Part shown: piece after piece, positions 11,807 to 22,438 of the stretch
Layout: each line of letters starts with the position of its first letter
How positions within the stretch are numbered: position 1 is the first letter of the stretch
DNA from: Apostichopus japonicus
Lineage: Eukaryota; Echinodermata; Holothuroidea; Aspidochirotida; Stichopodidae
Direction: 5' to 3'
NCBI RefSeq assembly: GCF_037975245.1
Contig: NC_092579.1
Coordinates: forward strand, 19,180,678-19,244,677
DNA length: 64,000 nucleotides
The notes under the pieces: model-generated
Told to the model about the DNA's origin: nothing
The model's database searches: none
The model's input: the letters and a program-made list of their open reading frames with translations, nothing else
Translations under genes and position numbers: made by a program

Positions 11807-12454
11807 ACCTCAGATCTAGATAAAATATCCAATGTTTCTTATAAAGAAGCACTTAAAGAATCCCTTGACAAAATATCTCATGTCATTGACCTCCATGAAG
11901 GTCGGATCCTGGATCTTGAATTCCAAATGGACAAAAGCAACAAAGAATTAGCTGCTTTAGCCAAGGAAAATGAGAAATTAACAAGTGACTTAGATCAATA
12001 CAAATGTGAACTCGATTTAATGGAGCAATATTCTCGCCGCAACTGTATTCGCATTTTCGGTATTCCAGAGAGTACAGGCGAAAATACCGATCAAATTATT
12101 ACAAAACTTGCCGAGGAAAAACTTGGTGTTGATCTCAAACTGTCCGACATCGATAGGAGCCATCGTATTGGAAAACCCAACGGAAAAGGATCAAGATCAA
12201 TCATAATGAAATTCACCAACTATAACATAAAGTCACGTGTGCTAAGAGCAAGACGCAAACTGAAATCATCGGGCATCGGCATCCAGGAGGACCTGACTGC
12301 CAGAAACAAGGCACTCTTACAGAAGGTCAAAGACCATCTCCGTGTCTCATCAGCCTGGACCATAGATGGACGGATTTTTGCCTTAACAAAATCTGCAGAT
12401 GGAGTTGAACTGAAGAAACGAATAAATGGATTGAATGACTTGAATAATTTGTAG
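11807..12454 (+). CDS. Retrotransposon ORF1 protein, N-terminally truncated
   Basis: The frame is open from 11807; the first ATG is at 11927, giving 175 aa, but homology probably begins before it. A coiled-coil-like heptad region (KESLDKISHVIDLHEGRI... NKELAALAKENEKLTSDL) precedes an RRM-like segment with SRRNCIRIFGIPES and DRSHRIGK, then a basic C-terminal part (KSRVLRARRKLK). This is the layout of L1-type ORF1 RNA-binding chaperones. Ends at a TAG 45 bases before ORF2. Confidence 0.82.
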   Translation, partial: TSDLDKISNVSYKEALKESLDKISHVIDLHEGRILDLEFQMDKSNKELAALAKENEKLTSDLDQYKCELDLMEQYSRRNCIRIFGIPESTGENTDQIITKLAEEKLGVDLKLSDIDRSHRIGKPNGKGSRSIIMKFTNYNIKSRVLRARRKLKSSGIGIQEDLTARNKALLQKVKDHLRVSSAWTIDGRIFALTKSADGVELKKRINGLNDLNNL

Positions 12455-12499
12455 TTCAAGAAGTAATTTGTATTTTCTTTTCGAGGACACTAGGACCTA

Positions 12500-15400
12500 A
12501 TGAATCCAATTAACACTTTGGACTCGAACACTTCCAATGATATTTCTACCACTTTGGGAAATCCTACTCTTCTGAACCATATTTTTTCTGAGTGTGATTT
12601 AATCTCAAATGGAGATGATGATCAGGTTGATAATTATTCATCTAATTTTGATTCCTCTTTATATTCTGATGTAAGTGATTTACATAATCTACACAATTTT
12701 TCACATAGCACCTTTTCTATTATTCACCTTAATGCCCGTAGCTTAATGCGTAATTATGATACTATTCGCGATTTCTTGGCATCTTCATCATTTAAATTTA
12801 CAGTTATAGCTATTACGGAGACCTGGTTGCATTCCGATACTAATCTTGATTTAATTCAAATCCCAGATTATACTTTTACGCATAGGGACAGGGATACTAA
12901 ACGGGGTGGTGGTGTTGGTTTTTATGTCCATAATTCAGTATCTTTTACTGTTAGTAATGATTTGATGTCCAACCCTTTATTATTTGAATCTTTATTTATT
13001 GATGTAAAATTTGACAACAAATCTCTTTCTATAGGAGTTATTTATAAGCCCCCTGACATTCCAATATCCAATTTTAATGATGAACTGTCCAGTCTAATGA
13101 TTAATTTAAGTGTTGTCAGTAAGACTTGCTATATCTGTGGTGACTTTAATATTGACTTGTTAAAAAGTGATCATGATTCTAATGTATCCAATTTCTTAGA
13201 TCTAATGTATTCCCATTCTTACTTTCCACTTATTTCAAAACCAACTAGAATTACTCCACAATCAGCCTCACTCATTGACAACATCTTTTGTAATGATACT
13301 TTTGTTAACTTAAGCTCGGGGATTCTATTATCAGACATAAGTGACCACTTGCCTGTTTATTGTTGTAGGGATTTTAAGGCGCACTCATTATCATGCTCCA
13401 ATAACTTTTTTTACCATAAGAGGACCAGTAAAGATTCTTTACGTAATATCAATTTAGAACTTTCTTCTTTTGATTGGAACCTATTATACAATCTCCGAGA
13501 TGTTGATACTGCATATAACTTTTTTGTCGATAATATTAACAATATAATTTCTAAGCACTGTGTAGTTAAGCAATTTAAAAGAAAATCCAATACTATTCGC
13601 TCACCTTGGATAACATCAAGTATTTTAACTTCAATTTCAAAAAAGAATAAATTATATAAAAAGTACCTTCTTAATCCTTCCAGTACCAATAAATGTAAAT
13701 ATACTCTTTATAAAAATAAACTGACAAAAATTATCAGATTAGCCAAGAAGATGCATTATGAAAACTGTTTCAAAGACAATAAAAATAATTTAAAGAAAAC
13801 ATGGTATACGATTAATAAAATTCTTGGTCGTACTTCAATCAATACTCCAATTGATAAAATTAAAGATAATGATTTGTTAATTACAAATAAATTTGACATG
13901 GCCGAGAAATTTAATGACTTTTTTGCTAATATAGGTAACAACCTTGCAAGTTCTATTCCCACTTGTCACTCAAAATTTACAGATTTTCTTACTGATAGTA
14001 CCCCATCATCTCTATTTCTCTCACCAACCAACTCCTCTGAAATTATCAATTTAATAATGCAATTGAAAAAAGGCTCTTGCGGTCTTGATAATATTTCTGT
14101 TCAGTTTCTCCAAGAAAATCGTTTTATTATAGCTGCCCCTCTTACATATATTTTTAATTTATCAATATCTACAGGTGTTGTTCCAACTCGTACTAAAGAA
14201 GCTAAAGTTACTCCAATTTTCAAAAGTGGTGATAAGCTATCTATTAACAATTACAGGCCCATCTCAGTTCTTTCATCTTTATCTAAACTCTTAGAACGTA
14301 TAATATATAACCGTACTGTACATTTTTTAGACAAGAACAACATTATTACTGATAGACAATTTGGATTTCGTAAGGGGCGTTCTACAGATATGGCAGCTTT
14401 GGATGTTTCTCAATATATCATTAACGGCTTTAACAATAAGGAATATTCTTTGGGTGTATTTTTAGATTTTTCTAAAGCCTTTGATACTGTCAATCATGGA
14501 ATTCTCTTCAACAAATTGTATCGTTATGGTATAAGAGGGGTTGCATTTAACTGGTTTGTTAATTATCTATCCGATAGACGCCAATGTGTTCATATTGATA
14601 ATCATTATTCTAATTTCAGTAAAATTACATGTGGAGTACCACAAGGGTCAATTTTAGGTCCACTGCTTTTCTCCTTGTATATAAATGATATTATAAATTG
14701 TTCAAACACCTTGTATTTTACACTTTTCGCAGATGACACCAGTATACTATATAAACACAAAGATATAAATCATGCTGCATCTACTATAAATTTTGAATTA
14801 GCTAAAGTCTCTACTTGGTGTCAAGTAAATAAATTATCTTTGAATATTAACAAAACCCACTTTATGATTTTTCACCCAAACCACAAAAAAATCAAGAACA
14901 TAGATATATGTATTGGCAACTCACAGTTAAAGCGTGTTGAGGTTATAAAATTCCTAGGTTTATTTATTGATCCTGCTCTAAAGTGGTCTTCCCACATCTC
15001 CAAGATTAAAACTACCATCTCAAAAACTGTTGGAGTCCTTTATAAAATCAAAGACTTTGTTCCAATGTATATTCTCAAGAACTTGTATAATACTCTCATA
15101 CTACCTCATCTTAATTATTGTAATATTGTTTGGGGTAATGCATATTCTACCTACCTAAAGCAATTGCTTTTATTACAAAAGAAGGCTGTCCGTGTTATTA
15201 CACAGTCTGATTTCTTAGCACATACCCCACCACTATTCAGCTCACTGAACTTACTAGATATTTTTGATTTACATAGATACCACTGTGCAGTTTTTATTTT
15301 TAAGTCTATTAATAATAAATTACCAGTCAATTTTAATAATTACTTTCATTTCAATTATAATATACATAACTACCACACCAGATCCTCTGGAAATTTATTT

Positions 15401-15559
15401 TCATTGCCCATAAATACCGATGTCTTTAAACGTTCCATCGTCTGTTATGGTGTTAATTTTTGGAATAGCCTAAGTCATACATTAAGAAATATTAAGTACC
15501 TTAATTCATTTTCATTCAAGTTGAAAAATCATCTTTTATCCAAGTATCGACATCTTTAG
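12500..15559 (+). CDS. Retrotransposon ORF2: apurinic-type endonuclease plus reverse transcriptase (1019 aa)
   Basis: No stop or frameshift over 1019 codons. Endonuclease motifs: IIHLNARSL (about residue 73), ITETWL (about 105), GGGVGFYV, CGDFNID (about 213) and SDHLPV (about 282). Reverse transcriptase motifs: NYRPISVLSSLSKLLE (about 587), FGFRKGRST, GVFLDFSKAFDTVNH (about 652), GVPQGSILGPLLF (about 711), the catalytic FADDTS (about 742), NINKTHFMIF, and KFLGLFID. A C-terminal region of LPHLNYCNIVWG type follows, as in CR1/L2 elements. The protein nicks target DNA and primes cDNA from the 3' end of its RNA. Its integrity suggests a recent insertion. Confidence 0.95.
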   Translation: MNPINTLDSNTSNDISTTLGNPTLLNHIFSECDLISNGDDDQVDNYSSNFDSSLYSDVSDLHNLHNFSHSTFSIIHLNARSLMRNYDTIRDFLASSSFKFTVIAITETWLHSDTNLDLIQIPDYTFTHRDRDTKRGGGVGFYVHNSVSFTVSNDLMSNPLLFESLFIDVKFDNKSLSIGVIYKPPDIPISNFNDELSSLMINLSVVSKTCYICGDFNIDLLKSDHDSNVSNFLDLMYSHSYFPLISKPTRITPQSASLIDNIFCNDTFVNLSSGILLSDISDHLPVYCCRDFKAHSLSCSNNFFYHKRTSKDSLRNINLELSSFDWNLLYNLRDVDTAYNFFVDNINNIISKHCVVKQFKRKSNTIRSPWITSSILTSISKKNKLYKKYLLNPSSTNKCKYTLYKNKLTKIIRLAKKMHYENCFKDNKNNLKKTWYTINKILGRTSINTPIDKIKDNDLLITNKFDMAEKFNDFFANIGNNLASSIPTCHSKFTDFLTDSTPSSLFLSPTNSSEIINLIMQLKKGSCGLDNISVQFLQENRFIIAAPLTYIFNLSISTGVVPTRTKEAKVTPIFKSGDKLSINNYRPISVLSSLSKLLERIIYNRTVHFLDKNNIITDRQFGFRKGRSTDMAALDVSQYIINGFNNKEYSLGVFLDFSKAFDTVNHGILFNKLYRYGIRGVAFNWFVNYLSDRRQCVHIDNHYSNFSKITCGVPQGSILGPLLFSLYINDIINCSNTLYFTLFADDTSILYKHKDINHAASTINFELAKVSTWCQVNKLSLNINKTHFMIFHPNHKKIKNIDICIGNSQLKRVEVIKFLGLFIDPALKWSSHISKIKTTISKTVGVLYKIKDFVPMYILKNLYNTLILPHLNYCNIVWGNAYSTYLKQLLLLQKKAVRVITQSDFLAHTPPLFSSLNLLDIFDLHRYHCAVFIFKSINNKLPVNFNNYFHFNYNIHNYHTRSSGNLFSLPINTDVFKRSIVCYGVNFWNSLSHTLRNIKYLNSFSFKLKNHLLSKYRHL

Positions 15560-15890
15560 ATCTACATTTGTCTCTGACTTTAAGTATTTCCCACATTATC
15601 AAAATGCCTTTTTGTTTATTTTAGGGGTGGGGGGGGTGTATAGGTCTTCTTTGTTAGGGTCTTTATTATTATGCCCATATACTTTATACTTGTTACCTTT
15701 ATTTTTGGTGGGCTTCTTGTACAAGCTACGGCTTCCAAGCCCTTCCACCATTTTCTCTCCGTAATTTCCATTATTTTTCTTTTATTTGAATTACTACTTA
15801 TTATTTTCTTTGCATGGTATTGTCTTCACAGTCATATTATTATAAAAACATTGTGAGAAAATGGAAAAATAAATGAAATGAAATGAAAAT

Positions 15891-16841
15891 TATATAAAGT
15901 TTTATAAAGGTAGTTTGTATAAAGTGGTGGACTCATAATAGCATGCTTGTTTGTGAAAGACGTACTGTAGCTCAAAATATTTACACAAACATGAGCTTCA
16001 CAGTGTTATATGCTTACCATTTATGGTGAATCTTATAAGTTCAGTACCACCTTGAATAAAAGCCTCTTGGCTACCAAACCAATGAGCAAGAGTTGTGCAT
16101 TCTTTTACATTCTTAAGACATAACAGAAGGATACCAGGATTAAGAATAAAATACAGAGAAAATAAATCTAGAAAAAATTGGAAGACTTAATATAGCACTA
16201 TTTATTACTATCAAATATGTTAAACAAACAAATGGTTACATTGTTGAAACTTTAATGAATACTGTGATGCCATACTCCAGAATTTAAAAAAAGTTTTACT
16301 TGAGTTGACAGTCGAGACAACATCAGTGATTTTCCAGATTTGAATTGAATATTATCTATAGATGCAGAGAACAAACTTCAACAAACTTATCTGACTTTTC
16401 CTTTGGGTTTTAAGATTAGTGACTCAAGCCATGACTGCTTACAACCACTGTGTCATTTAATTGTGGAAAAATAAAGTTACCTTCCCACCCCTCCACCAAC
16501 CCCAGGTTTGTGAAAAACCTCAAAGGTGCCTTTCATAAGTAAGGATTGCCCAATGTCTTTGTTACTGGAAAAAAAAACTTTCTCCATATTTGTAGAAATG
16601 TTATGCCCTTAATGTCATTTAATAAGTGCCCTTTTGTTAAGAAATTAAGAAAACTGTAACTAAAGATCACCCTTTTGTTGCAAAAAATACCCCCAAAAAA
16701 CTTGTCATTAAGAAGTGTCTTTCTTGTTGAAAACTGCATTCAAATACTGGAATGTGTGGTGCAGAATGTGCAGAGGATCCATCTTTCCCATTGTACCTCA
16801 AAGTTTGTGCCCCACTCCTCCCCCCACCACCCCATCTGGTA
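15891..16841. other. Intergenic sequence downstream of SGSH copy 1
   Basis: AT-rich; should contain the 3' UTR of the minus-strand sulfatase. Minus-strand ATTAAA candidates lie near 16618 and 16456 and an AATAAA near 16201. Short ORFs here have no support. Confidence 0.45.
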
Positions 16842-17605
16842 CTAATAAGGTGGAGCATTGTGTACATTTGCACATGAACCAAGGTACCTAACACCTTCTG
16901 GATAACAGTACCAGTAATCGTTGGTATCCAATCGCCATTTATACAGCGTATTATTCATTTCTTGAAAGACGCTGGCATATTCCTTATTTCGAGCCAAGTT
17001 GGTCAGTTCTAGAGGATCGTTAACCTGATCATATAACTCAAATTCATCCCTGTAGTAGTACTGCTCCAGAGTCTTGAACCACTTGGTAGGTTGCTTAGAC
17101 AAAGTCCTGTTCAAGATATCCTTGAATGTTGGGTTGTCATAGAGATCGGTCGCTAGGGGATACGGCCCTAGATAGTTGAGGTTATGAAGCAGACGATAAC
17201 GTCTGTTTCGCAAGACCCGCATGGGATAGTACATGGATATTTCGTGGAAGTTGTGACTGGAAAACACATGATCAAATCCAGAAACAGGTTCTTCATGGGT
17301 TACCGGGAGAAGGGATTCCCCGGTCAGCGTAACGGTTTGGTAGTTCAGTTCATACTTTGGGAAAGGAACATTGAACCAGTCCAAGACTGTTGGAAGAATA
17401 TCTGTGGTGCTGACGAAAGCTTCACTGACCTGACCCCACCGAGATGTGTCTTCTGGTGAAGAGATTAAGAAAGGTTCCCCCATTCCTGGCTCGTATAGGT
17501 TGGTCTTAGCATTAGGGAACGGAATACCATTATCAGAGGTATGGATGATAAGTGTGTTGTCAAGGTAACCATGGCTTGCCAACTCATCTAAGAGCATACC
17601 AACTC
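16842..17605 (-). CDS. sgsh: SGSH paralogue 1 exon 5 (terminal)
   Basis: 764 bases to the stop. Holds [16 protein letters not shown] (Asp-Asn metal ligands; Lys at the usual Arg), [26 protein letters not shown], the C-terminal sheet [19 protein letters not shown] and the LNRT sequon. Confidence 0.94.
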
Positions 17606-20600
17606 CTGTAAAATTTTGAAAATAATAACAAATTGTTAAACAATTTAATTTATGTAGATCAAAAAAAAGAAATTAGAAAATGAAAACATAGTTTTCCACA
17701 AAAATCATAACCTAAGACAAATATTAAACAACACTCTATACTGCTTATTGAAAGGATTCCACAAGAACAGATTCTGGTGATTATACAAGTAAATGGGGGA
17801 CCCCTCAATGTGGGGAGCCTGAGGCCGTAGCCACCATGGCACCGCACTAGATCCAGCACTGGACTGGATATAAAGTGAGTGCACATATTAGTAAATTTGA
17901 CATCTAGAGTTAGCATCTGTATTAGATTTTGTGATTTTGATCATGACTTTAGACTGAACCTTACTCAGGCATCTTACATTGACAGAAGCTTTTTGTTACT
18001 CAAGCAGATAATTAAGCACCCTAGTCAGCATTGCATACAATAACAGAGGTCCCTGGATAGGTGTGAGTACATATATAATACCACACACATTATTAAAGAT
18101 AATTGCCACATTAACCATCCAACCTGTGATTACAGAGGGAAGTAGCCATCAGCGTGTGACTGGAAGAAACGAAAGATCATTTCACACCTGAGTTTTTGTA
18201 TAATGAACTCATTTTCACCTGGGGAAAGGCGGGTCCTAGCTATCTAGACACTGGTAATGGGAAAGTACACAAAATTTACTTCCATACTATGATACCTGTA
18301 TATAATTGGAAGATTCTTAGACTATAGTCAGGCCAATAGCCAGGCAGTCTAGTGTTGAATGAAGGTTGGGGGAGGGGGGGGGGGCAAGGGGAAGGAGGAA
18401 GAATCAACTATGTACAAAGAGGCATAAGCTATTAAAGGTCGCAATATTAGTACCATGTTATGTGAGAAGTTTCTGGTTCACGTGATGGTGACACAAAAAG
18501 GGGTGGGAAAGGGACAATATATTCACTCTCCTGCATAGGGGCTTTACCCCCCCCCCCTGCCCCAGCCTGGCTGTTGTCCTACATTACCTGCATCTAAACG
18601 ACTCATGGCAGTGTACTGGTTAGCAATGTCTCCACGACTGACTGGTGTGTCTGGTAAAAAGGGAGGAACGATGACATCATCAGGGTCATAATATACAGGT
18701 TTCCAATCCGGTATGACGCCATACTTTGGTTGACCGTTACCAAATTTCTCACAGAAGTCTCCAAATTCGCTCTCTGGACATCGATGACAATCAAGAAATC
18801 CAATGTATAGTAAAAATGGTCTGTAAAAAAGATTAATATCTGACATCACATACAGCAACGGCTATGCAAACTGGTAAAGTTGCTTCACAGGTGTAAAGAT
18901 GTACAGTATAGTAGGTTTTGTACTTAGGAACAGTATTTTATAAGAGACAAAATTAGGAGCCTTTAAAACTGCTACACAAATTTGAACACAAATTAATCCC
19001 TGAAAATTACACAAAATTTGCTTCTATCCCATTAGAATATGTTATTATCTAACAGTAATTGCAAACCATGATTACTGTAGATAAATTGTATGGAAGACAA
19101 TGAGAACATTTCCAAAGTATAAACAACATACAGTATTGACTAGATCCAGACTTCAACCAAGAATAGTGTTATGTAATATTTAAGGCCTATGATTTGGTGA
19201 CAATTTTTATTCATCTGTTTAACTTTGTTAGCGTTACCAGTTAGAAGCCAACTTAATTTTTCATGCATAAAAATTGTTAAATTCAATCTTTCATACATCT
19301 GATGAAATATTGCTTTGCACAATCTTGGTAAATAAATGTTGCTTTTTATGTTTGATGCATGTATGTTAAGGCTTCAGCAACTTTACGATATGGGTGAGTA
19401 AAAGATTTAATGAGGTCATGTACAAACTTTCTTTACAAATAAAAACAGGGAAATTTCAATGCTTTTTCAAATGACTCACTGTGATGAGTTCATAGCCAGG
19501 AACTGTTTGACATAACTTTTCATCAATGTTATATTTCTGCCAATCTGTATCCATGGATGATTATTCTCTGTCTGCTCAAAGTCAAACTTGAAGACATCCG
19601 CAGAGCCGACATGCTTCTTTCCAATTATACCTGATAAATCAAGATATAGCACAATCACAGTGTTTATGTATGTATGTATGTATGTATTTTAGATCCTCCT
19701 GCAAGCAGGAACTCGCGAAGAAGCCATCATTGGCTTATTAAAACCGCAAGCTGACCGAAGTCAGTCTCTTAGATTCATATTTAAAGTCCATGATTATGAA
19801 TTGTCAACAACTCTGTAACTGGGCGACATACATTAATCTTGGAGTGACTCTAACTCCTTAAAAACTTAAAAATGGTTTTACAGGAATATTATGTTGGCAG
19901 ACAATGTGTGATTTTCATGGAAGAGCAAAATATTCCACAGTCAGGCTCAAGATATGGTTGATTGAATGTAACCTATTTGAACTGATAAACCCCAAAACAT
20001 TCCTTTATACTGTGGTAAACCATACCACAGAGACTTTCTGATCAAATTCAATTTAGCAAAAAACAGCCAGAAAACGTTAAGTGGCTCCGATGCCCAAACA
20101 TAATCATAGTGTGGTAAGCCATACATGTTAATATTTATGAACTTGAGCAGACCAAAATGAAGATGGACTATCTATTGACTATAAATAGGGCAACATAAAA
20201 GGAAGGTATCAGGAATCATGTTGACAAAGTCTAATTAGTGACATACTGTAATATAAACACAGATACATTCGTGAATATCATTGAAGTCAAATTTTATGAT
20301 CTTATAAGCGTGTATCTATATACTTACATTGTTTTATCCAAGTACATGCATAAAGCTAATAAGACATACTATATCAGGGATATCTGATGAAGAATTTTAT
20401 GTTCACTGTTTAATATTCATGATATGCACACAAAAAATTGTATGAATGTACTGTGACAAGCCTAATATGCCAAGGATGAAAACCATGGAATATTTGGTTC
20501 TTTGTCTTGTGTTTAAAAGCCATTTCTTGCAATGTGATGAATATTAATGACATAAAGTTGGAGACATCATAAAAATATGCTCATTAATGTACCACCATCG

Positions 20601-21732
20601 TCATACCAATATGCACCAACTTTTAGATTAAGCCTGCTCATATTTTAATATTCATGGAATAGGATTCAAATACAATGTACTCATCACTGGGCATGTACCT
20701 ACATAATATATTATTTAGATGAAATTCTGTTCTAAAGAAAAGTTAAAAGTTGAAGTTAGATCTTTCTAATTTCCACTAAGCTTAACATATTCCCATTTAT
20801 CTCCTTGCCTGACCCTGCACTTCTTGCTTGGAGACACATCCACATGCATCTACAGGTTAAGCCCCACTACTTTTGTGGCAAAGCTTACCAGTTTTTATCC
20901 CATGGGACTTCAGTATCACAGGCAATGACTTTGCACCATCAAAAGCATTAAAGTTTTGTTGTCCTCCATGGAGACCATAAAGTCCATTCTGGTGACTTGG
21001 TAAACCTGTCAGGATTGCAGAACGACTAGGCGAACAACTGCTTACTGAAGTGTAGCCATGTGTAAAAGTTACACTACGCTTTGCTAATCTCTCCAGATTT
21101 GGTGTTTTACAAACTGTATTGTTGTAGACAGAACTTTCAAAACCAACATCGTCAGCTAAAGATGATAAAAGAGGAGACAATGAAGGAATGCGTGGTGTAT
21201 TGAATGTATATACTTATAAAATAAAATAATTGTAGGACAATTAAGACACATAAAGAGACGTGCCAATTACCTCCCCCATGAACCGTCTCCCTCTCCGGGA
21301 GGTGTCTCAAGCAAAAGAAACTGAGACTAATTTGTGCCCTAAACCTGTAGATTTACGAAAACTGAATGCAAGTAAGCAAGTCGTAGCGCTTCAAAGACTC
21401 TATAAAAAAAGTTATCCACAAAATGTATAAATCTGCTCAGGGGACCTAGCCTACATTGCCAAAGTGACATGAAACAAAAAACAAGTCTCACTGAAACGCT
21501 TTGAAAGCAGATATGAACATTTCAATAACGTACGTATCATAGCATATCGTTATGCTAGGCCGACTAGTCTATAAGTTAGGCCTAACTTAGCTAGGCTATC
21601 TAGGAAAAATCGCCTACCTAAAATAACCAGCACATTTTTCATCGAACCTCTGACATGAGTAATGGCTGCAAGAAATGCAACATAGAAAACAATCAATCGA
21701 GTTATCTGAGTCATCATTGTTTTATGATTCAA
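16842..21732 (-). CDS. sgsh: N-sulfoglucosamine sulfohydrolase (sulfamidase) paralogue 1, complete, five exons
   Basis: Coding exons: 21732-21618, 21155-20889, 19630-19480, 18820-18588, 17605-16842, giving 509 aa (human SGSH 502). It removes the N-linked sulfate from glucosamine at heparan sulfate ends in the lysosome. Visible active-site elements: ADDVG metal ligands, the formylglycine motif CSPSR in [22 protein letters not shown], and SDNGIPFP. The position equivalent to human Arg282 is Lys (NAKTNLY). An N-terminal hydrophobic stretch (LIVFYVAFLAAI) is a signal peptide. Glycosylation sequons NNT, NIT and NRT are kept. All junctions are GT-AG and in phase. The start is uncertain between the ATG at 21732 and an MM pair five codons later. 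It lies head to head with paralogue 2. Confidence 0.93.
18588..18820 (-). CDS. sgsh: SGSH paralogue 1 exon 4
   Basis: 233 bases. Contains [16 protein letters not shown], where human has PFFLYVAFHDPHRC; it keeps the Asp and the active-site His. Also [19 protein letters not shown] and the [13 protein letters not shown] helix. Confidence 0.92.
19480..19630 (-). CDS. sgsh: SGSH paralogue 1 exon 3
   Basis: 151 bases. Begins with the conserved GIIGKKHVG (Lys and His ligands of the substrate sulfate) and carries the GRNIT sequon. Donor gtgagt. Confidence 0.92.
19664..19858 (-). repeat. tRNA-derived SINE family 1, copy A (5' truncated)
   Basis: Minus orientation, with a (CATA)n tail (tatgtatgtatg on plus), then tttagatcctcctgcaagca, the conserved body, and a break at the B box (gactctaactc). 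The A box is missing. In SGSH paralogue 1 intron 2. Confidence 0.85.
20889..21155 (-). CDS. sgsh: SGSH paralogue 1 exon 2 (catalytic formylglycine motif)
   Basis: 267 bases, phase 1 to 1. Contains DDVGFESSVYNN and the CSPSR sulfatase signature, whose Cys is converted to formylglycine, then [15 protein letters not shown]. Confidence 0.92.
21618..21732 (-). CDS. sgsh: SGSH paralogue 1 exon 1 (signal peptide)
   Basis: Encodes the signal peptide and the first beta strand KNVLVIL; donor gtaggc, phase 1. Apart from KNVLVI it is hardly alignable with exon 1 of paralogue 2, as expected of signal peptides. Confidence 0.85.
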
Positions 21733-22332
21733 AAGTTAACTGAGTGGCCTTTGAGGCAACTTAATGTTACGCCTTTTACTGTTAGTGCTGCTAATGTGAT
21801 GGTACAATTCAACATGCATATATCAAGTATACGTCAATGAAAAACAACGTTAGGGTATTTCCCATATAGCGGAGTTTATTGTTCTACGGTGGCCAAGGAG
21901 TTATTTTCTCACATATGATTTTAAACAAATGTTTTATTAGACTGGCCAACCTGTCAAAAACTGTAAATTTGGTTTACTTTGCATTTATTAATAATAAATT
22001 AGTAGTTAATACGCTGAATTAGTATATAAGATATCATTTTGCTCCTAAGTTAAGTTAACCGTAAATGAAAATAATATTCCAAGCAATTTTAATTACGTCG
22101 TGTCTAGGCATCCGTCTGTTTACAAGTGACCAACTCACATGATCGATTTTGATTTCAATACAGTACCAAGTTTTTGTGCGTTGTATCCCGATTCCGTACA
22201 CACTACAAGTCAGCCTAAATATTCTTCTTGGCGGTTTCCCAGACCGTTACCCAATTGTAATTTCTTCTTATCAAACCCGAAAACCTCAGTAGTGGCTAAC
22301 CATTAGTGTTTCCTAACTGGTTACAGTTAGAG
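21733..22332. promoter_or_regulatory. Shared upstream region of the divergent SGSH pair
   Basis: Only about 600 bp separate the two start codons, so both promoters and 5' UTRs must lie here (inference). There is no obvious TATA box. An inverted CCAAT-like acccaattgt lies near 22250, and tcacatga at 22135-22142 matches the E-box variant bound by MITF/TFE factors, which control lysosomal genes in vertebrates. A functional link is untested. Confidence 0.55.
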
Positions 22333-22438
22333 ATGATGGCCACCACGGAACGAGTTGCCCTGCTTGTATTGCAATTGTTTGTGATTAGTAGCCTGATAAA
22401 TGGCCAAAATACGCAGAAGAATGTATTGGTTATTATAG
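22333..22438 (+). CDS. sgsh: SGSH paralogue 2 exon 1 (signal peptide)
   Basis: Signal peptide, then KNVLVII; donor gtaatg, phase 1. A tandem ATG-ATG begins the frame. Confidence 0.88.

Larger units (their letters stand above)
11780..15890 (+). mobile_element. CR1/L2-group non-LTR retrotransposon, 5' truncated, ORF2 intact
   Basis: Order: partial ORF1, a 45-base spacer, full ORF2 (endonuclease plus reverse transcriptase), a ~300-base 3' UTR and a short (ATGAA)n tail at about 15867-15890. The left boundary is approximate: the ORF1 frame opens at 11807 without a start codon, implying 5' truncation during insertion. There is no RNase H domain and no LTR. The clade (CR1, L2, Crack, Daphne and relatives) is inferred from motif style and the short repeat tail. 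I could not identify a target-site duplication by eye. Confidence 0.9.
17606..21617 (-). other. SGSH paralogue 1 introns 1-4
   Basis: Four GT-AG introns. Intron 2 (19631-20888) holds a 5'-truncated SINE copy and, at 20020-20680, several near-copies of taatattcatg. Intron 4 (17606-18587) has a G-run at about 18372 and a C-run near 18550. No other coding signal was seen. Confidence 0.7.

Noticed and set aside
13411-13962. Antisense ORFs within the retrotransposon
   Set aside because: Shadows of the 1019-codon ORF2 on the other strand.
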